This document shows, piece after piece, positions 47,771 to 60,872 of a stretch of 64,000 nt of DNA. Position 1 is the first letter of the stretch. Every line of letters begins with the position of its first letter. A model generated the notes under the pieces. It searched no databases. It saw nothing but the letters and a program-made list of their open reading frames with translations, and was not told the DNA's origin. This DNA is from Brevipalpus yothersi (Eukaryota; Arthropoda; Arachnida; Trombidiformes; Tenuipalpidae), in NCBI GenBank assembly GCA_003956705.1, contig QZCP01000368.1:124001-188000 (forward strand), in the 5' to 3' direction. The position numbers were made by a program, and so were the translations under genes.

Positions 47771-48488
47771 AGAATGGTCAAAAGCAAGGAAGAGAAATGG
47801 CCCAGTTTCCATGAAATTTCCTTATTGATTGATCCTGTAAAAGCTTGTTTGTTGGTCTCTTCTTCATTCTTCATCTCGAATTCAGAATTGCTGGTAAATA
47901 ATGTCTCCCCTTGCACTGAATTTCATCAATTGATGTACATGTACATGTATCCACTATTGGTCAAAAAAACAAAAAATGAGAGGAAAAGAAGGGGATAGAT
48001 GATCATAGCTAATAGGCTTAGAATAAACACAACAGCTTTGGTTGACGCTGCAGTCGCCGACATTTCTTCCCATTCTAATTTTCTCTCCAATAAATGCGAG
48101 AAAATTCATGAGCTTTCAATCTGATAAGCATCTTATTCAGTGGTTACAGTGGCAACCTTCAAGGATGAAGGGACGTCCGAACGCACTTTTTTGATATCTC
48201 AAGTTCTGAAAGTCTGATCGAACTTGCTATACAATGCTGGTTCTTTTCGTTCGATTCTCATTTAGGATGGAAAAAATATAAAACGAGTGGATTCTAAACA
48301 TCTTCTCCGATCAGCAACTATCCATCTCACGCCCCCAAACGATCCTCTCCAAATACATATTTGTGAGTAAAATCAAATTAGTCTGTGTTTCTGTGAATAG
48401 CAAACACATGGGGAGAGACTACACTCTTGGCTCCAGAAAATCATATCTTCTTTCATCACACAATACAAGATTCACAATTCAGTTACGG

Positions 48489-48605
48489 AGAGGATAAAGA
48501 TTTCCTAGGGATAAGAGGTGACATATGGTGATAATAATGGATCACGTCATCTTTTGGTCGACTTAACAATCAGTGATGGTAATGATTTGTAAGACTTATT
48601 CGTAT
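48489..48605 (-). pseudogene. SPT2 gene fragment
   Basis: About 115 bases clearly homologous to the Ser-rich part of the SPT2 coding region at 6111-6227 (GAGGATAAAGATTT, ATGGATCACGTC, CTTTTGGTCGAC, GATTTGTAAGACTT) in the same orientation. It abuts the 3' end of the dead LRR copy L1, a relic of a duplicated SPT2-CEBPZ locus. Confidence 0.8.
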
Positions 48606-48612
48606 GAGCCAG

Positions 48613-49672
48613 TCAAACTTTCATCAAGGCGTTTTCCGATTTGCTCTTGCCTGAACATATTTTATATGTTAGCTTGAAATCAGCAAAAGGATGGTGAAAT
48701 TCACAGGTCTCATCATTTTCTTGCAGAGGATTGCCTAGGGATAGAGAGAAATTAGAGTTCGTTCCAATTGTATAATACAGGCAACTTACCATCCAGGTAA
48801 ATTTTCTTGGGCACTGTCATGAAGTATGGGAAAAAGTTTCCAACAGATTTCCCTTCAAACAGACTATTTCCAGAAGGGGCATATCATGGAAGGAATATTT
48901 CTGGATGCTCTGGATTTGATTGTTTTCGTTTTAGTTTCCTAAAACTTGCAGCAGAATGCTTCTTCTCTAGAAATGGCATTTTATAGCGATTGATCAACAG
49001 TTCCATCAAGTTTGGAGCCAACTCATAACGAAAATCATCCCATTGATCTAATCGATTATTTCCCACGAGTGACAAAGTTAGCAGATAATCTGAGAAAATC
49101 ATCTCATTAAACTTTACAGCTCGATGGGGACCAGATTAGCAACTTTCGATGCGAATGTATTTGAATTTGGTGTAACGCAGCCAATCCCATTTGGAAAGAT
49201 AATCATTCTTGAGGACAGTGAGTGAGATTGCTTTTTTAGTCTCTTTTCCCTTTCTCGGAGGAAAATTGTAGGGAACCACATTGCTCAAAATGATTAAATG
49301 GTCATATTTGATCAGATTAGGTTCAAGAAGTATAGTTTGGGGATTCTTGGATTTTTCCGAAGTGTGCATCAATATCGTGTTAAATGGGCCAAGTTCAAGG
49401 CAATCAAGGGGGCTCTTTAGTGTCAATGTCGTCTTTTGATGCATCAAACACCACGCTCATCTTGTCCTCTGCAAAAGAGAAAGGAAGTCGTTTCCAATCA
49501 CGAACCTTTGGTGATATTGACTTTTCAATGATCTGCCAAACTTACCATCTTCCGAAGTGAAGTAAGTCCACATTTTTTCCGGTGAGTCGTAATTGATTAT
49601 TGGTGATAAGAAACACAAGAGTGTGTATAGACAGAACAAATTCCAATCAACTATTTTCAAGATATGAATCAC
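48613..49672 (-). pseudogene. LRR-family gene L1, decayed
   Basis: Closest to L4 (62531-63578). Exons and splice sites are recognisable, but the start ATG is replaced by ATA. There is a one-base insertion early in exon 2 (GAGCCCCCTTGATTGCC), a TAA after IESC, and a small deletion near KLKRKQSN. All break the frame, so it is non-functional. Exon 3 ends at 48613. Confidence 0.85.
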
Positions 49673-49732
49673 TGATTATCAAGAGAAACAAAATTAAGGA
49701 ATTTTCGACAATCAACTCAAATTGTAATGTTC

Positions 49733-50759
49733 CTATTATGTGATTGGCTGGTTTCGTATCAGATTTGGATAATGCTACTTCACTCATGAATCTAAGGGAA
49801 TAAAGTATTGGGCTTTCTCATCGATATGGGGTCTGAAGAGAACTCTTTCAACTTGTTTGCAAACAGTGACTTTGAGTTTAGAATCTTTTTTCTGATTAAC
49901 CAGTTTACTGAGAAGATAGCCGACATGAGATGCTCTTTTGGGTGCTGGATCACCAAACTTGTTCACTAATTTTTCCAATGAACTTTTATCATGTTCAACC
50001 CTACTAGATAGTAGATCGAACATCACATGAATAGCTTCACTCTTCAATGCAGCGGGACCATCTAATGATAACTTTTCCAATCTTTAATGTTCTCTGATAT
50101 TTTCTGATATATTGCTATATTGAATTTTGTCTTTAAAATAGACCAACATCAGTATTTAATTACATTTAGCACCATCTTTATTAGCAAAGAATTTGATTAA
50201 ATCTTGAAAAGAAAAGAAAAGTAGTGGAAAAATGTGAAATGATTTGATGTGATTTAACAGAAAACAATAGCAAAAATGATGCATCAATTGCCAACCAAGA
50301 ATGTTCAATGGACAAATTGAGATTTTTTGATCTTACCCGAAAACTTTCTCAATCAACGCTTGGGTAATAGATCACTTAATAGCAAATCTTTTCAATTGTC
50401 CATTGTTATCAGAAATCCACGAACTATTAATACTTTGAGATTGATTATGTCGAGTAATTTTTGAAACGAATTAATATTGTGAATCGGCGACTCTTGAATA
50501 AGAAGTGCATAACCTTATAGTCGATCAGTAAAACGTCCGATGTGAGAACCGAATCAATCCAATAGAAATCAGCTTTATTATTTGATGGTTTATAAACAAG
50601 AAATTTTTTTCCATCACCATTGATCAATTGATCAGTTTCTTGTCTCAATTTAGATTCATCAAACTTTGATGATGTCTCAAACGAACTTTTCACTAATGGC
50701 ATCAAATCATACCATCTTTCACCAATTGGTATAACCGTATCATCACCAACTTCACCCAT
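49733..50759 (-). pseudogene. CEBPZ partial duplicate
   Basis: Homologous to 9437-10434: exon 1, intron 1 and the first part of exon 2. Recognisable pieces are MGEVGDDTVIPIGERWYDL, SSKFDESKLRQETDQLI, KLVNKFGDPAPKRASHVGY and RVLFRPHIDEKAQY. Frameshifts and indels occur in both exons. Because intron 1 is retained, this is a DNA-level duplication and not a retrocopy. The left edge joins the 5' end of L1. Confidence 0.88.
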
Positions 50760-51494
50760 CGCTGATTAATTTACAATAACAATCGAAAATGTAAGCAATT
50801 AAAAGGATGGGTGAAAATGATTATCAAATTAATTGATTGAGTTTAACAGTAAAAACCAACACAAACATGACCACAACATCATCAAAAAGCACATGTTTTT
50901 ACGTGTTGAAAGTGTAGCGCAAACTCAAAAAGCTGCATTAACTGTACTTGAAACAATTAAATTCATCGATGATTAATCAATATTAAATTGAATTGTAGTG
51001 ATAAAATTGAGGTAGAAAATTTTTGTAATTTTTCCAACGTATTTATAATATTCTGATAAATCTCAAATTTTGAATACAATCAAACAATATTCAAATGAAT
51101 TATCTTAAGAAAGAAATTTTTCTTATTTCGAGATAAGGAAGTAGTATGATCATACTATTAAAAATACGTTTGTTTCAGTTTTCATTGGATTTTTTTAATA
51201 TTGCACAAAATATTAATCAGATTCGTCTATAATACATTCTGTTAAATTGAGGGTATCGATATTTTGTTTCTCAATTATAATATTCATGTATCATTTCCAT
51301 CATCTATATCTAAAACGTTTGGAACAGAAAAAATTCCATTCTCCAGTACTGTTGTGGTCATATTATATCAATAAAACAATTTAGTGTCGAAAGAGCCAAG
51401 TCGTTGGGATCTACAGATTGACAATTAATTTCGACTTATTTTTCTCCCTTTTTTCTTGCTTTTTTCTCTGATTGTCAAATAAATGTGAAAGCTT

Positions 51495-51530
<36 letters not shown>
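50760..51530. repeat. CEBPZ 5' flank, second copy
   Basis: Collinear with 10450-11180, including the GA microsatellite (51500-51524), then directly joined to the 3' end of LRR gene L2. Confidence 0.8.
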
Positions 51531-51531
51531 C

Positions 51532-51537
51532 TTTATT
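51532..51537 (-). terminator. Poly(A) signal of L2
   Basis: AATAAA on the minus strand about 165 bases after the L2 stop. The same site is conserved for L3 at 57181-57186. Confidence 0.55.
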
Positions 51538-51701
51538 CGAATATATGGCTGAGGAGTAACATAAAAAATTATTCCAGTATTATTATGGTGCCAAAAAGTT
51601 GAATGAGTGTGCAATGTTAAATCGATTTGATCAAAATAAGCGATGCGTCATACATATTGGTATTCAGAGAGAATTTTATTCTCTATACCAAAACAGAAGC
51701 C

Positions 51702-52791
51702 TCATACAACCATCAAGGCAGTATTAGATTTGTTTGCTTTGCCACATATTTGAGATGCTCCAATGAAATTAACGTACGGTGCTGATAGAAACTTGCACAT
51801 TTCCTCATCTCCAACTAGTGGATTCCCTGTGGAAAGAAAAATCAAATTAAAGATTGATTGAGAAAATAGAAATTTAACACATACCATCAAGATGGACTTC
51901 CTTAGGCACTGAGATGAAAGTGTGAGAGAATGTTTGAAGCAGATTTTGTTCAAAAATGACCACTTCCAATATGGGCATGTTATCGAAGAAACCTTTTTCC
52001 ACAGTTTCGATTAAGTTGTTCCGAAAATTCAGCCATTTCAGCTTCCTGAAACTTTCATCTGAATGCTTTTTTGATAGAGACCGCAGCTCGAATTCATGAA
52101 TTGACAATTCTCTCAAGTTGGGAGCTAGTTCATATCGAATATCCTCCCATGGATCTATCCCATCGATTTTTACCAGTGTCAGAGTAAGAAGATATTTCGA
52201 AAGGATCAATTCATTGAAACCATACTTTTTGTATTCATCGGAATTATCTTTCGGGAGATAACAGTTGTCAATGCGAATGTACCTAAATTTAGTGCATTCC
52301 AGCCCTTCCCAAGGATAGAGATCGACGCTTTTATGGACAATCAGAGAGGTAGATATCAGGATTTTTCCATTCTTGCACCCATTTAAATTGACGAGACGTA
52401 CATTGTCCAACAAAATCAGGTGATCATATATGAATGAATTGAAAAGAAAGCGCACTTCTTGGAGAGCAAACGAAGTTTCAGATCCACGAACCAAAATTGT
52501 ATTGAATGGACCAAGTTTGAGACATTCAAATATTTTTCCAATTTGGTATTTTGATGCATCCAGAACCAGACTGAATTTGTCAACTTGGATGGAGAAAGAG
52601 AAGACATTGAATAACTCCTCTCTCTACTGTATATAGTATTCCAAATTCGAAATTTTAACTCGAAAACAGAACTTACCATCTTCAGAATTGTAGTAAGAAC
52701 ACATTCCGTTTCCTTGGTTGAGCTCCGGTCTTGGTGACGAAAAACACACGAGTGCAAAGAGACAATATCTGTTCCAATCGAAATACATCAT
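51702..52791 (-). CDS. Secreted leucine-rich-repeat protein L2
   Basis: Three exons on the minus strand: 52677-52791, 51885-52583 and 51702-51826. The introns are 93 and 58 nt, GT-AG, phase 1, and the frame is open for 312 residues. The N-terminus MMYFDWNRYCLFALVCF is a likely signal peptide. After a Cys-containing region (residues 30-140), the C-terminal half is LRR-like: NLRELSIHEFELRSLS, RKLKWLNFRNNLIETV, MPILEVVIFEQNLLQTF. It ends with a cap-like segment (DGNPLVGDEEMCKF ... ICGK). Family function is unknown; LRR ectodomains usually bind proteins. Near-identical to L3 over the 3' half. No membrane segment, so probably secreted. Confidence 0.85.
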
Positions 52792-52939
52792 GCAAAATAA
52801 TGATAATAATAATCAGAACTTTGTAAACTACAAAAAAAACTTTTATCTAGTCCAACTGATTCAAAGTTTGAATAAATGAAAAGTATTCAGTTAAATAATA
52901 CAAGATTATTCAATTGAAAAAGATCCACTATACAAGTAA

Positions 52940-55436
52940 CTATCTTTGTTCCACAGTTTCCTCAGTTACTGGAAATCACTAAAAATAATACCACCACGAA
53001 CTTTAACAAAAACTTTGTGAGACAAAATGATCAACATCTTCTCCAAAAACGATGCGAATGCATAATTTTCTGAGCTGTTGATGAGTCTCAGTCTTATTTA
53101 ATAGATAAAAACCTAGAGATTAACTCTTTTACATACTCAAGAGTTGCTAAGAAAGGTGGAGAAGAGTTTGTGTGTGATCTCCATCTTTTCTGACTTGAAC
53201 ATGGAGAAATTAATTGCTTATCAACAGTACAATCACCACAGGATCCTTATTCAATTTACTATGAAAATCATAGTATTCGCTCTAAGCTATTCCTCATGGC
53301 CAAAATTCATGCAAAAATGTACCCAGAGAATTTAAACTCAAATTCGGTCGGGTTTGAAAAGCTGAATACTGCTTTTACTGACTACATATACATGTACATG
53401 TACTTAGTTTATTTTCGAAGGTAAAATGCTTACAATTTTTGTTTCTTCAACAAATACAGCCTCAAAGTTGGTATTGAGGTTTCTCTCCTAGTACGATCTG
53501 AATTGAAAATATCTTTATCAATTGTACGGTTATAGTCATCACAAATTTGATTATCATATCGTGAATTTCGTCCACCCAGAATGAGTATAATCGGAAATGA
53601 TTATGATTTAATTAAAAGAAATGAAAAAATTTCGCTATAAGAAAAAACTTTGATGATCTGATGGAAGATCTCAAGGTTTAGGGTTATATTTGGGACTGAA
53701 CAATGAAACGCAACCAATTGACGCTCATATTTTTCTAAGGAGAAGACAAAGTTTGAAACATTGGCAAAACATATAAAGAAATCGATGCTAGGAAGAGAAA
53801 TCGTCTCCATCATCCAAGAGTGTAGTCTCGAGTGTCTATCATGATAAGAACATCCTTATTAACACTTTCACCCATGCAAAAATAATTGGGTGTTTATTTA
53901 ATCTAATCTGTCTCTCTTTCTCTTTCCTTAATTAATGAGAATGATTTTTGTTACAAGATGTGGGCTCAAAGGTAAATATTGAGAGGAATGCGTTGTTAAA
54001 TCATGTAGGAAGCTTTTAGGCTCGAGCTTGCAAGCATAGATCTGGTAACTAGATGTAAAAAAAAGTTTCCGAAAACAGATTACCATCAGTATCACTGGTC
54101 AACACTACACCATGATATCGTATTTTAATTGTAACTTGCCGATTATTCCAATCAAATTGTATCTGTCCAATTTGTCAACTACAATTGGTTTATCCTGTAA
54201 ATCTACCTCAAAATCAAGGAGCTACTAATGTTGTACTGAGGTTTTACAGTTTCCTTAGGTGTCAGATATCACCAAAAATAATATCAACATCATCGCCAAC
54301 TCTGAGCCATAATGATCAACATTTTCTCCAAGAACGATGTGAATGCATAATTTTCTGAGTTTCTTGAGCTGTTGATGAGTTTCGGTCTTGTTAAACAGAT
54401 AAAAACTGAGAGATTAACACTTTTACATATTCAAGAGTTGCTAAGAAAGGTGTAAAAGAGTTTGTGTGATCTTTTTTTTCTGACTTAAACATGGTGAAAT
54501 TCATTGCTCACCAACAGTACAATCATTACACGATCCTAATTTAATTTACTATGAAAGTCATATTATTTTTTCCAAGCTATTTGTCATGGGCGAGAATTGG
54601 TGGAAAATTTTTTCCAAAGGATGCAAGATTAAACAGATTTTTTGTCAAAACTAAAGATAATGGTTGGACTGGAATATATTATGGAAGCACATTTGCTTGA
54701 GATTTTTGCTCTTCCAATAACTATTGCCTCAGCGCTTATGCATGTATGCAATGAGTTCCTCCTCCTAGTACGATCTGGGTGGACCATATTACCTTTTCTG
54801 GCTTTATTCTCATGATTATGCTCATCCCATCGAATTTTATACAGCCAGAATGAGGCTTATCGAATATCACAATGGTTTAATTGAAAGCAATGGAAAATTC
54901 TCACTACTATATGAGGAAGAACCGCCTGATGGAGGTTCTCAAGCTTTTAGGAGAGTAATCAATTGACGCTCATCTTTTACCTCGGAAAGAGTATTGACAA
55001 CTTTGACATGTCGGCAAAACATCCAGAGGAATCAATGTTGGGAAGAGGAATGATTTTTATCATTCAAGACTGAAGTTTCAAGTGTCTGTCATGATACATG
55101 GATAAGATCATCCTTATTAACACTTTCACACATGCTAAAATGATCGAGTATTTATTTGTTTAATCTAATCTCTTTCTTTCTCTCTCTCTCACTAATTGAT
55201 AAGATAATTTTTGTTCCAGGATGTGGGCTCAAAGGTTAGCATTGAGATGAATATGCTGTTGCATCATCCTAGAATCATCCCAGGTCCAAACTTGAGAACA
55301 GTTCTGGCAATTAAATGCCAAAAAAATTTCAAAACTTTCGGAAACAGATCACTGTCATTGCTTCTGACCAACTCATAATCTGTAGAATGGCACTGTTTTT
55401 CAGTGGTAACTCATGAATTATTTAATCAAATTTGAT
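52940..55436. repeat. Spacer repeat S, two tandem copies (unit 1)
   Basis: Two copies of about 1.25 kb (about 52940-54225 and 54226-55436). Both contain the LRR 5' region (GAATGCATAATTTTCTGAG), AGTTGCTAAGAAAGG, TCCTAGTACGATCTG and ATGTGGGCTCAAAGG. Only the first adjoins an LRR gene. Short conserved frames on either strand are broken; no gene is called. Confidence 0.75.
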
Positions 55437-55778
55437 CTTTCAGCGTTGCCAACTACCTTCGATTTCTCTTGTTAATCTATCTGTTTCGCCTCGAAACTAA
55501 GGAACTCACAGTTGTTGAGAATTCCCATATGATTATCTGATTCCCGAAATTACCGGATAAAAGAACGTGGTCAGAAGATGAGCAAATGATTCCGTCTCAC
55601 AGCTTGATAGTAAGGTAATCTTTCACCAAACTAATAGCTGTTAAATCAAAAATAAGATTATTACAAAGAATATTGGTGATCTCGAGCCTGAATAAGACAT
55701 GTCAAAGATACGAGAGCGATCCATGGGTTAAAATTTCATCCATTCCCATCTCATATATTCTGAACCTAATCATGAAGG
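55437..55778. repeat. Dispersed block R3, copy 2
   Basis: Homologous to 20512-20860 and 61937-62385. It is the empty-site version, lacking the 100-bp MITE (CCAACTACCTTCG). Confidence 0.8.
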
Positions 55779-55782
55779 CAAT

Positions 55783-57170
55783 TGAGGTGGAAAATTTTTG
55801 TAACTTTTTCGACGTATTTATAATGTTTTGGGAAATCTCACATTTTGAATACAATCAAACAATATTCAAATTCTTTTTAGGAATAAATTTTCGTTATCTC
55901 ATACTATTAGACACACGTTTGTTTCAGTTTTCATTGGATTTTTTTAGTTTTGCACCAAATATTCATTCAAATTGTCTCTAATTCATTCCGTCAAATTGAC
56001 GGTATCAATTTTCCGTTTCCCACATATTATATATTAGGTTGTCCAAAAAGTTCGTTCGTTCGATAGGAAAATCGCATGATAGAATAGTTTTTTCGATGGA
56101 TTGAGAGAAGGTGACATCTTTTTGTCATAATATCGCGAAACTGAGATTTTGAGTTTACGAAAAAACAAATTAGAACTCGATTACGATATGCATTCTGAAT
56201 GACCGTAATTATGTGTTCTAATTCTTCTAATTTTTCATCGAGAGGTATTTTTGAATATTTTTTTACTGAATATCAACGAAAAAACCCATTTTAGACAGAA
56301 AAATCAAAAAACAAGTCTAAAAATTCATGAAAAATAGGGAAATTGGAGCTAGAACTAAGGTCGACAATATTTTCGAACTTTTTTGGAGCAATCCCGTTGA
56401 GACTAATCGAAGTTTTTTTGATCTGATCCAGATTCTGAGAAAATCTAAGGCTTTTTCAAGTTGGTAAATATTCATCCGAATGAAAATCAAAGAATTTGCA
56501 ATACTAATCATTGAAATTTCCGTCTTCACTAAAAAGTTCTAAGGGTTCGAACATACAACTAAACTTTTTTCTGCATGAAATCAGAACTGGCTAGCCAAAA
56601 ATTGGTTAGAACTTTTCCTTTAGGATTTTTTGAGCTGAATTTTCTCTTAGATCAGCTCGAATATATCTTCAATTAGATGCATCCTGTTCTAACTCCTTAG
56701 GTTCTCAGAACATTTTCTTTCAGCCAATTGGAATTCATGCTATCTGAAGCAAAATCTTCCACTTCGAAATTTTGATTATCCAGGAGCCCTTCTTTCGATG
56801 ACAAAAATTCGAAAAAATTTTTTTTAGATCTGATTTTTTCCTATTTTGATATTCGATATGTGATGGCAACATGAGCAAAATTTCATCGTTCTAGGGAATC
56901 TAATTCATACCAAACGAACGAACTTTTTGGACGACCTAATATCATTTCTATCACCTATTCTTGAATCGTTTGGATTCAATAAAATTTCATTTTCTAGTAC
57001 TGTTGTGATCATATCAATAAAACAATTTAGTTTCGAGAGAACAAAGTCGTTGGGATCTACAAAATTGACAATTAATTTCGATTTTATTTTTCTCCATTTC
57101 CTCTTGCTTTTTCTCTGATTGTCGAATAAATGTGAAAGCTTGCCGAGAGGAAGAAAGAGAGAGAGAGAGA
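55783..57170. repeat. CEBPZ 5' flank, third copy, split by a MITE
   Basis: Collinear with 10695-11180 once the insertion at 56034-56939 is removed. It leads into the 3' end of LRR gene L3 exactly as in unit 1. The left edge marks the junction between the two tandem units. Confidence 0.8.
56034..56939. mobile_element. Mariner-type non-autonomous element
   Basis: 906 bases. The left terminus is TTAGGTTGTCCAAAAAGTTC and the right terminus complements to TTAGGTCGTCCAAAAAGTTC, each continuing GTTCG. TA flanks both ends. The two other copies of this flank (10885-10925 and about 51260-51300) lack it, giving natural empty sites. No transposase frame is visible; the terminus type is that of mariner elements in many arthropods. 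Confidence 0.88.
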
Positions 57171-57351
57171 AAGCAAATTCTTTATTCGAAAACAAGACTG
57201 AGGAGTAACATAAAAAATTATTCCAATATTATTATGGCCCAAAAAAGGTTGAATGAGTGTGCAATGCTAAATCGATTTGATCAAAATAAGCGATGCGTCA
57301 TACATATTGGTATTCAGAGAGAATTTTATTCTCTTTACCAAAACAGAAGCC

Positions 57352-58425
57352 TCATACAACCATCAAGGCAGTATTAGATTTGTTTGCTTTGCCACATATT
57401 TGGGATGCTCCAATGAAATTAACGTACGGTGCTGATAGAAACTTGCACATTTCCTCATCCCCAATCAGTGGATTGCCTATGGAAAGAAAAATTAAATTAA
57501 AGATTGATTGAGAAAATAGAAATTTAACACATACCATCAAGATGGACTTCCTTAGGCACTGAGATGAAAGTGTGAGAGAATGTTCCTAACAGATTTTGTT
57601 CAAAAATGACCACTTCCAATAGGGGCATGTTGTCGAAGAAACCTTTTTCCACAGTTTCGATTAAGTTGTTCCGAAAATTCAGCCATTTTAGCTTCCTGAA
57701 ACTTTCATCTGAATGCTTTTTTGATAGAGACCGTAGTTCGAATTCATGAATGGACAATTCTCTCAAGTTGGGAGCTAGTTCATATCGAATATCCTCCCAT
57801 GGATCTATCCCATCGATTTTTACCAGTGTCAGAGTAAGAAGATATTTCGAAAGGATCAAATTATCGAAATCATTCTTCCTGTATTTAGGAAAAGTGCAGC
57901 TGTCAATGCGAATGTACCTAAATTTAGTGCATTTCAGCCATTCCCAAGCAAATAGATTGAAGTTTTTGTGAACAATCAGAGAGGTAGCTATCATAATTTT
58001 CCCATCTTTACATTCATCTAGCTCGAGAAGACGCACATTGTCCAGTGCAATCAAATGATCATATTTGAATGAATCAAAATGAAAGCTTATTTGTGGATAA
58101 GTGGACGAAGTTTCAGATGCACGAACCAGAATTGTATTGAATGGACCAAGTTTGAGGCAGTCATTTAGCGCATGTTGGTTGTTCTCATATTTCGATGCAT
58201 CGAGAACCAGACTGAATTTGTCAACTTGGATGGAAAAGGAAAAGACATTGAATAACTCAGTTCTACATTGTGTTCTAGATTCAAAGTTTTGTATCGAAAA
58301 CAGAACTTACCATCTTCAGAATTGTAGAAAGAACACATTCCGTTTCCTTGGTTGAGCTCCGGTCTTGGTGACGAAAAACACACGAGTGCAAAGAGACAAT
58401 ATCTATTCCAATCGAAGTACATCAT
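57352..58425 (-). CDS. Secreted leucine-rich-repeat protein L3
   Basis: Exons 58311-58425, 57535-58224 and 57352-57476, introns 86 and 58 nt, same phases as L2, 309 residues. Signal-like N-terminus MMYFDWNRYCLFALVCF. Residues about 40-160 differ from L2 at many positions (for example NNQHALNDCLKLG against QIGKIFECLKLG, and a three-residue net length difference), whereas the LRR half and 3' UTR are almost identical. Poly(A) signal at 57181. It is the L2 counterpart in the second tandem unit. Confidence 0.85.
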
Positions 58426-58569
58426 GTAAAATAATAATCAGAACTCTGTAGGCTACAAATAGCTCTCGTGTTGTCCAACTGATTCCAAGTTTGAATAAAT
58501 GGAAAGTGTTCAGGTAAATGATACAAGATTATTCAATTGATAAAAGGTTCACTGTGCAAGTAAATCTCG

Positions 58570-60782
58570 TTTTTTTCAGTGTTACCTCTCAATTGCTATA
58601 AATCACCACGAATAAAACCACCACGAACTTAGACAAAAACTTTGTGAGACAAAATGATCAACATCTTGTCCAAAAACGATGTGAATGCATAATTTTCTGA
58701 GCTGTTGATGAGTCTTGGTCTTATTTAATAGATAAAAACCTAGAGATTAACTCTTTTACATACTCAAGAGTTGCTAAGAAAGATGGAGAAGAGTTTGTGT
58801 GTGATCTACATCTTTTCTGACTTGAACATGGAGAAATTAATTGCTTATCAACAGTACAATCACCACAGGATCCTTATTCAATTTACTATGAAAATCATAG
58901 TATTCGCTCTAAGCTATTCCTCATGGCCAAAATTCATGCAAAAATGTACCTAAAAAGTGTAAACTCAAATTCGGTCCCATTCTTGGTTTGAAAAAGCTGA
59001 ATACTGCTTTTACTGACTAGTATATTTTCGAAGATGCATCTACTTACAATTTTTGATTCTTCAACAAATATTGCCTCAGGGTTGGCATTAAGTTTTCTCT
59101 CCTAGTACGGTCTGAATTGAAAATATCATCTTCGTCTGTTATACTTATATGGTCAGCACCAATTTGATAATCATATCGCGAAATTATCTCGTAAATGAGA
59201 GGAATCGAAAATGATTATGATTTAATTGGAAAAAATGGGAAAGTTTCGATATGAGAAAAAACTTTGATTATCTGATAAAAGTTCTTAAGGTTTAGGGTTA
59301 TATTAGGAACTGAACAATGGAATGTAATCAATTGACCCTCATCTTTTTCGATGGAGAAGACTATTGACAAAGTTTGATACGTCGGCAAAACATATAAAGA
59401 AATCGATGCTAGGAAGAGGAATCGTCTCCATCATCCGAGACTGTAGTCTCGAGTATCTATCATCATATACCATGACAAGAGCATCCTTATTAACACTTTC
59501 ACGTATGCGAGAATGATGTAGTGTTTATTCATTTAATCTGAGCTCTCTATTAATGAAAATGATTTTTGTTGCAAGATGTGGGCTCAAAGGTGAATATTGA
59601 GAGGAATGCGTTGTTAAATCATGAAGAAAGCTTTTAGGCTCGAACTTGAAAGCATAGATCTGGTAACTACTGGTAGATACAAAAAAAGTTTTCGAAAACA
59701 GATCACTATCAGTATCGTTGCCCAACACTTTACATGTATCATGATATCGTATTTTAATTGTAACTTGTCGATTATTCCAATCAAATTGTGTCTGTCCAAG
59801 TTGTCAACTACCATTGGTTTATCCTGGAAATCTACTGTACCTCAAAATCAAGGGATTGCTCATGTTGTACTGAGATTTCAAGTTTCCTTAGGTGCCAGAT
59901 ATCACCTAAGATAACACCAACTCTGAGCGATAATGATGAACATTTTGTCCAAGAACGATATGAATGCATAATTCTCGGAGCTGTTGATGAGTTTCGGTCT
60001 TGTTAAACAGATAAAACTGAGAGATTAACTCTTTTACATACTCAAGAGTTGCTAAGAAAGGTGGAGAAGAGTTTGTGTGTGATCTCCATCTTTTCTGACT
60101 TGAGCATAGAAAAATTCATTGCTCATCAACAGTACAATCATCACACCATCCTAATTTAATTTACTATGAAAGTCATATTATTCTTTCCAAGCTATTTGTC
60201 ATGGACGCGAGTTGGGCGAAAACTATCTTCAAAATTTTAAACAGATACATGTATTTTGTCAAAACATTATCTATGCTTGGACTTGGATATATTACGGAAG
60301 CACATTTGCTTGAGATTTTTGCTCTTTCAATAACAATTGTCCCAGCGCTTATACATGTATGCAATGAGTTCCTCCTCCTAGTACGATCTGGGTGGACCAT
60401 ATTACCTTTTTTGGCTTCATTCTCATGATTATGCTCATCCTCTCAAATTTTATACAGCCAGAATGAGGCTTATCGAATATCACTATAGCTTCATTAAAAG
60501 GAATGGAAAAGTCTCACCATGAGAAGGAATTCTGACCATCTGATGGAAGTTCTCAAGGTTCTAAGAACGTAATCAATTCACGCTCATCTTTTACTTTGGG
60601 AAAGATTATTGACAACTTAGACATGTCGGCAAAACATCCAGAGGAATCAATGTTGGGAAGAAGAATCGTTCTTATCATCCAAGACTGAAGTTTCAAGTGT
60701 CTGTCATGATACATGGATAAGAACATCCTTATTAACACATTCACACATGCTAAAATGATCGAGCAATTATTTATTTTATCTA

Positions 60783-60872
<90 letters not shown>

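Noticed and set aside
56317..56529. 70-codon ORF inside the mariner-type element as a transposase remnant
   Set aside because: No transposase motifs or similarity to the DDE domain; the element is treated as non-autonomous.
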